In this document: positions 13,519 through 16,905 of the stretch, piece after piece
Position numbering within the stretch: the first letter of the stretch is position 1
Layout: each line of letters starts with the position of its first letter
Origin: an uncultured Oscillospiraceae bacterium
Lineage (GTDB): Bacteria > Bacillota > Clostridia > Oscillospirales > Ruminococcaceae
Length of the DNA stretch: 16,905 bases
Direction of reading: 5' to 3'
Assembly (NCBI GenBank): GCA_900553955.1
Contig: USFO01000028.1
Coordinates: forward strand, 1 to 16,905
Translations under genes and position numbers: made by a program
The notes under the pieces: generated by a model
What the model was told of the DNA's origin: nothing
The model's database searches: none
Seen by the model: only the letters and a program-made list of their open reading frames with translations

Positions 13519-14637
13519 GTGAATATTTTTCCTCCGGCGGGACTGTATATTCATGTTCCCTTTTGTATATCCAAGTGCCGCTACTGTGATTTTTATTCCC
13601 TGACAAGCAGTAGGGAGCTTATGCCCGAGTACACAAAGCGGGTCATCGCGGCGGCAGAATATTATCGTAACCGATATGCAAGGCGGTATAACTCTTTGTA
13701 TTTTGGCGGCGGAACTCCGCTGCTTTTGGGTGAAGGACAGCTTTGCGAGATACTTCGTTCCCTTTCTCCGGATTTGGAGCCGGGTGCGGAGGTGACCGTG
13801 GAGGGCAACCCCGCCGCCGCGGGCAGCTTCGACTTCGCCGCGCTTAAAGCTGCCGGGGTGAACCGCCTTTCCTTCGGCCTGCAAAGCTCGAATGCGAGGG
13901 AGCTTGAGGCTCTGGGGCGGATACATTCCCCGAAGGATGCGGCGGACACCGTCCGCGCGGCGCAGGCAGCCGGAATCGACAATATTTCCCTTGACCTGAT
14001 GATAGGCGTTCCTTATCAGACAAAGGAAAGCCTTTTGGAAAGCGCCCGCTTCTGCGCTTCCCTTGGGGTGAAGCATATTTCCGCGTATATGCTTCGGGTG
14101 GAGGAGGGCACGCCGCTGGCGGCGTCTTCCCTGCGGAAGCTCTGCTCCGACGATGAGCAGACGGCGGAAATGTACCTTGCCCTCTGCGGGGAGCTTCGCC
14201 GCATGGGGTTTGAGCAGTACGAAATATCGAACTTTGCAAAGCCCGGGTACGAATCCCGGCACAACCTGAAATATTGGCGCTGCGAGGAGTACCTCGGCAT
14301 AGGGCCTGCGGCGCATTCCTTTATGGAGAACCGTAGGTTTTATTTCGACAGGGACATAAACGCCTTTCTTACGAACCCCTTTTCCGCGCTTGAGCGGGAG
14401 GAGGGAGCGGGCGGCGGCGCGGAGGAATTTGCCATGCTGCGTCTGCGCCTTGCAGAGGGCTTGGACGCGGCGGAGCTTGCGGAAAGATATCCCGGCGCGG
14501 ATGCCGAGGGCATACTGCGCCGAGCGGCGCTGTACGCTCCGGCGGGGCTTTTGACCGTCGACGGTACGCGAATCCGCTTAACCCCGAAGGGCTTTTTGCT
14601 GTCGAACTCGCTGACCGCGGAAATTCTTTATGAATAA
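13519..14637 (+). CDS. hemW: Radical SAM haem chaperone HemW (HemN-like)
   Basis: HemW is a radical SAM protein that binds haem and is thought to hand it to target proteins; it is often mislabelled as oxygen-independent coproporphyrinogen III oxidase. The 372-residue protein has the 4Fe-4S motif CxxxCxxC at C16, C20 and C23 (in HVPFCISKCRYCDFYS), without the extra cysteine directly after it that marks true HemN. The SAM-binding YFGGGTP is at 61-67, followed by NRLSFGLQS, the DLMIGVPYQT strand, the YEISNFAKPGYESRHNLKYW signature and a C-terminal HemN_C-like domain. The start is GTG at 13519 with GGAGGAGG about 8 nt upstream. It lacks the usual lepA or hrcA neighbours and follows the repeat island. 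Confidence 0.93.
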   Translation: MNIFPPAGLYIHVPFCISKCRYCDFYSLTSSRELMPEYTKRVIAAAEYYRNRYARRYNSLYFGGGTPLLLGEGQLCEILRSLSPDLEPGAEVTVEGNPAAAGSFDFAALKAAGVNRLSFGLQSSNARELEALGRIHSPKDAADTVRAAQAAGIDNISLDLMIGVPYQTKESLLESARFCASLGVKHISAYMLRVEEGTPLAASSLRKLCSDDEQTAEMYLALCGELRRMGFEQYEISNFAKPGYESRHNLKYWRCEEYLGIGPAAHSFMENRRFYFDRDINAFLTNPFSALEREEGAGGGAEEFAMLRLRLAEGLDAAELAERYPGADAEGILRRAALYAPAGLLTVDGTRIRLTPKGFLLSNSLTAEILYE

Positions 14638-14660
14638 ATCCGTTTTCAGGCAATAATTCA

Positions 14661-14687
14661 TTGAAAATACTACACTTATATTATAAA
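14661..14687 (+). promoter_or_regulatory. Candidate promoter of the 14721 lipoprotein gene
   Basis: TTGAAA (14661-14666) and TATAAA (14682-14687) lie 15 bp apart in the only AT-rich part of the gap after hemW. The spacing is short, so this is a tentative reading. Confidence 0.35.
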
Positions 14688-14720
14688 TACTCGCTTGTTC
14701 GGAAAGGAGCGTGCTCAAAA

Positions 14721-15914
14721 ATGAAAAGAAAGATTTTATCCGTGCTCAGCGTGCTCATGGCGGTGCTCATGAGCACCGCCGTGCTCGCCGCCTGCGAAAA
14801 AGCTCCCGCCGGAGCAGACAGCGGCGGGAGCGGGGAGAGTGTGGGAGAAGGTAGAGTTCAAAGCAGTGAAAGCAGTGCTCAAAGCAGCGAAAGCCCCTTT
14901 ATTTTCGCGGATGGATATTCCGCCGTCCTGCTCGAAAGTAAGCACAGCATAGACCGCTCCATCGACAACGGTGATAAAATTTTCACTGTGTCGATTTTGG
15001 AAAATGACAGCTGCCTGCAAGTCTTTGACGCGAAAAGTGGCAAGCTGCTGAGCGAAACAGATTACAATGATTTCGGCGAGATAATGCGGATTGAGGCGTA
15101 TTCGCAAAAGGCGGGATTTGACTACCGCATTTGCTTCGGCGACCGAATTATCTATCGCAGCTTCGATGATCTTGACAAGAGTTTTGAAGAAATTCTTCCC
15201 CACGGGGTGAGCTTCAAAATCCACTTTGCTACCGATAATCTCGGGCGGTACGATATGACCGAAACGGCTTTTGCCTACGAAAACGGCGATGCGATCCGCC
15301 TCGAATTTTCCGGCAAAACGTATGATATTTTGCCGAAAAATTACTTCACTTCGGCGAGCGATTTTCTGAGCAAGGCGGGCGAGTCCGACCCGGACGACTT
15401 TCAGAGCAGCATCTATTTTGGTGACCCGAGGTTCATTTACGGCGGCGAAAAGCTGGTTATCGGCGTCTTTTCGCAGATGGATTTTGAGTACATCGGCTGT
15501 GCGGTATATGACATCGCAGAAGAAAATTTTATCAAATCCATCTATTGCGCTATGTCGCAAAAGCCCGTCTACCCCATACTTGACCGCTTCATATTTATTC
15601 CGCCGGAGGCAATGCTCTCTGACATCGAAACCGGCGAAGAAAGCAAGATTTCTCATGAGAAAGGCGGATTTGTGTCGTTTGATTACCAAAATCTGATCGA
15701 TTTTGACTTTGAAATGTCTGAATATGGCGGCTTCAAAGACTTTTCGGCGGTTGTTTTAAATGCTCAGACGGGTGAAGAAAAACCGTTTTTCTCCGTTAAG
15801 CCTGAGTACACCATCGGCTGGGTTGATAGGTTCTCTATGACAGAAAATTTTCTCATAGTTGATGTAGACGGCTCCGATGCAGAATGGTACTATGCAATAA
15901 AGTACACAGATTAA
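14721..15914 (+). CDS. Predicted lipoprotein of unknown function
   Basis: The 397-residue product begins MKRKILSVLSVLMAVLMSTA and has a lipobox VLAAC (Cys25), then a Gly/Ser/Glu linker with SSAQSSES repeats (about 30-57). The rest is strand-rich with paired hydrophobic strands and words such as LQVFDAKSGKLLSE, YIGCAVYDIAEENFIKSIY and VVLNAQTGEEKPFFSV, each a strand followed by a turn with D/N-x-x-T/S-G; this looks like a beta-propeller or PQQ-like repeat fold, by inference only. The ATG at 14721 has AAAGGAG about 11 nt upstream; the longer frame from 14661 runs through the promoter-like stretch and is rejected. Base composition is lower in GC than hemW or dusB. Its TAA overlaps the stop of the convergent gene. 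Confidence 0.75.
   Translation: MKRKILSVLSVLMAVLMSTAVLAACEKAPAGADSGGSGESVGEGRVQSSESSAQSSESPFIFADGYSAVLLESKHSIDRSIDNGDKIFTVSILENDSCLQVFDAKSGKLLSETDYNDFGEIMRIEAYSQKAGFDYRICFGDRIIYRSFDDLDKSFEEILPHGVSFKIHFATDNLGRYDMTETAFAYENGDAIRLEFSGKTYDILPKNYFTSASDFLSKAGESDPDDFQSSIYFGDPRFIYGGEKLVIGVFSQMDFEYIGCAVYDIAEENFIKSIYCAMSQKPVYPILDRFIFIPPEAMLSDIETGEESKISHEKGGFVSFDYQNLIDFDFEMSEYGGFKDFSAVVLNAQTGEEKPFFSVKPEYTIGWVDRFSMTENFLIVDVDGSDAEWYYAIKYTD
14759..14780. repeat. 22-bp perfect palindrome inside the lipoprotein signal-peptide codons
   Basis: Two 11-bp arms (GGCGGTGCTCA and its complement) meet without a spacer. The word GTGCTC also occurs at 14711, 14742, 14751, 14764 and 14781; the first copy sits between the ribosome binding site and the start codon. 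Confidence 0.85.
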
Positions 15915-16905
15915 GAAGCAGAAGGCGGGATAAAGCTTGCGCCTTTGATTTTCTTAAAACGGTTGTAGAATTCGGTATAGTTCCACTCGTCTATCTCAAT
16001 TTTGCAATGCTCGTCCCAATTTGCGTGATACACCGTAACCGCTGAACTTGTCTTTTTCAGAATTATCATCTGATGAGAGTCTGTCCTCGTTTTATCGAAC
16101 TTATCGCTATTGGGGTCAAAGCTTTGGCGCACCGTACATACCAGTCTGGAGCCGATGGGGAAAGAGGACAGATCAGAAGAATTTCCGTTAATAGGGAACA
16201 GCGTTGCTTTCTCAGTGTCCAATTGTGTGCCTTTAGTATCGCTTCCCCAGATTTGTGCGTAGACATATCTGGCAAAACCGGCGCACTGTTTCCCGTTGAA
16301 GTACTTGCTGGTCGTTCCGTCAATATCAGAAGGTTTTCCGTCCGTTGTCCAGTAAGTGTTAATCGGACAGTCCGAAAGCGGGATGGTTTTACCGTTTATG
16401 GTGTAGGTATCGCCGCTGCCGCCAGTCTCCCCGCCGGAAGAAGAGCCGGAATCTTCGGTGAACATCCATTTTTGCACAAGGCTTGAGCTGCCGAGGGATG
16501 GAGCCCAGTAAACATTGCCTTTGGAAGCTTTGGACTTGCCGCTGCCTGAGCCATTGGCATCACCGACGGCGGTGAGGTAGTAGTATTCGCCGTTTACCTT
16601 TGTGCGCAGACGGATGTTGTAGTAGTCACCGGCTTTGACCACATCCACAAGCTGTGCAGCGGCGTCTTTTGCAGAAGCCTTCCAAATATCCGCATTGTTG
16701 AGGTATGTGGACGCAGTGTAGCGGTCAAGACAGTAGTTTCTGTTTGTTTCCGGGTAGAGCCTGTCGCCGTCGAAGTACCATTTTTGCTCGTTGGTATTGT
16801 CATTCGTATAGAGAACGACATTCATTCCGTTTGCGGCAGTGCCGGAAGAATAAAGATTAAGTCTTCGGGTGGTTGCTCTTGCATTCATAATGTGATAAGT
16901 TTTGT
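15911..16905 (-). CDS. Secreted-type protein with ricin-like lectin domain and CHAP-like peptidase domain (5' end outside window)
   Basis: The frame is open to the window edge, and in-frame codons KTYHI before the first ATG (16888) fit the start of a beta-trefoil repeat, so the true start lies outside. About 330 residues are visible. Residues 1-150 are ricin-type beta-trefoil repeats with LNLYSSGTAANGMNVVLY, EQKW and VQKW (Q-x-W). A Gly/Ser linker (about 150-165) leads to a catalytic-looking domain: Cys in GKQCAGFARYVY (about 207), His in DSHQMIIL (about 277) and Asn in YHANWDEHC (about 295), the Cys-His-Asn order of CHAP/NlpC-type amidases. It probably binds glycans and cleaves peptidoglycan or another amide. 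No terminator separates it from the convergent lipoprotein gene. Confidence 0.8.
   Translation of the reverse strand, partial: KTYHIMNARATTRRLNLYSSGTAANGMNVVLYTNDNTNEQKWYFDGDRLYPETNRNYCLDRYTASTYLNNADIWKASAKDAAAQLVDVVKAGDYYNIRLRTKVNGEYYYLTAVGDANGSGSGKSKASKGNVYWAPSLGSSSLVQKWMFTEDSGSSSGGETGGSGDTYTINGKTIPLSDCPINTYWTTDGKPSDIDGTTSKYFNGKQCAGFARYVYAQIWGSDTKGTQLDTEKATLFPINGNSSDLSSFPIGSRLVCTVRQSFDPNSDKFDKTRTDSHQMIILKKTSSAVTVYHANWDEHCKIEIDEWNYTEFYNRFKKIKGASFIPPSAS

Noticed and set aside
13316..13606. Minus-strand 96-codon frame over the repeat island
   Set aside because: Spans hairpins and iterons and overlaps the hemW start; Phe/Asn-rich composition follows from the AT-rich repeats.
14661..14720. Upstream start of the second lipoprotein at 14661
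   Set aside because: Would place residues before the signal peptide and overlap the promoter-like stretch; ATG 14721 has a ribosome binding site.

Overview
The window looks like a piece of chromosome from a moderately GC-rich Clostridia member (Bacillota), probably of the Oscillospirales/Ruminococcaceae type. The evidence is the Firmicutes order rimP-nusA-ylxR-ylxQ-infB, purine-rich GGAGG ribosome binding sites, frequent TTG/GTG starts, and dispersed GC-rich hairpin repeats of the kind I remember from gut Clostridia. No genus can be named from the sequence alone.

Layout. Bases 1-2656 (minus strand) carry the translation/transcription operon rimP, nusA, rnpM (ylxR), ylxQ and the 5' end of infB, with a candidate promoter at about 2745-2778. 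Bases 2848-5493 (minus) hold pnp and rpsO, each followed by a hairpin; rpsO has a strong extended -10 promoter and a structured leader of about 165 nt. A lipoprotein of unknown role follows (5724-6488, minus). Bases 6489-7075 have no gene: they hold decayed GC-rich dispersed repeats, a terminator, and a compact array of covarying hairpins that begins on the pth stop codon. Bases 7073-10828 (minus) form a probable polA - small membrane protein - pth operon.

The 304-bp divergent spacer 10829-11132 contains a 15-bp perfect inverted repeat with an extended -10 on each strand, serving polA to the left and, on the right, a strongly folded leader of about 220 nt before a secreted LytM-type (M23) lipoprotein. 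That gene is translationally coupled (ATGA overlap) to dusB. Bases 13103-13518 are an AT-rich non-coding island with iterated TGTTGAAAA 9-mers, a 10-bp inverted repeat of the same word, two copies of one 20-bp hairpin and a 31-bp-period repeat; hemW follows. The window ends with a second lipoprotein of unknown role and, convergent with it, the 3' part of a secreted protein combining a ricin-type beta-trefoil domain with a CHAP-like cysteine peptidase/amidase domain.

The genes are mostly housekeeping: ribosome maturation, transcription elongation, RNA decay, translation initiation, peptidyl-tRNA recycling, DNA repair synthesis, tRNA dihydrouridine and haem handling. The two wall-directed proteins and two lipoproteins are the accessory layer. 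The best candidates for something undescribed are non-coding: the 13.1-13.5 kb repeat island (possibly a secondary DnaA-binding locus), the symmetric polA/M23 promoter with its structured leader, and the hairpin array attached to the pth stop codon.
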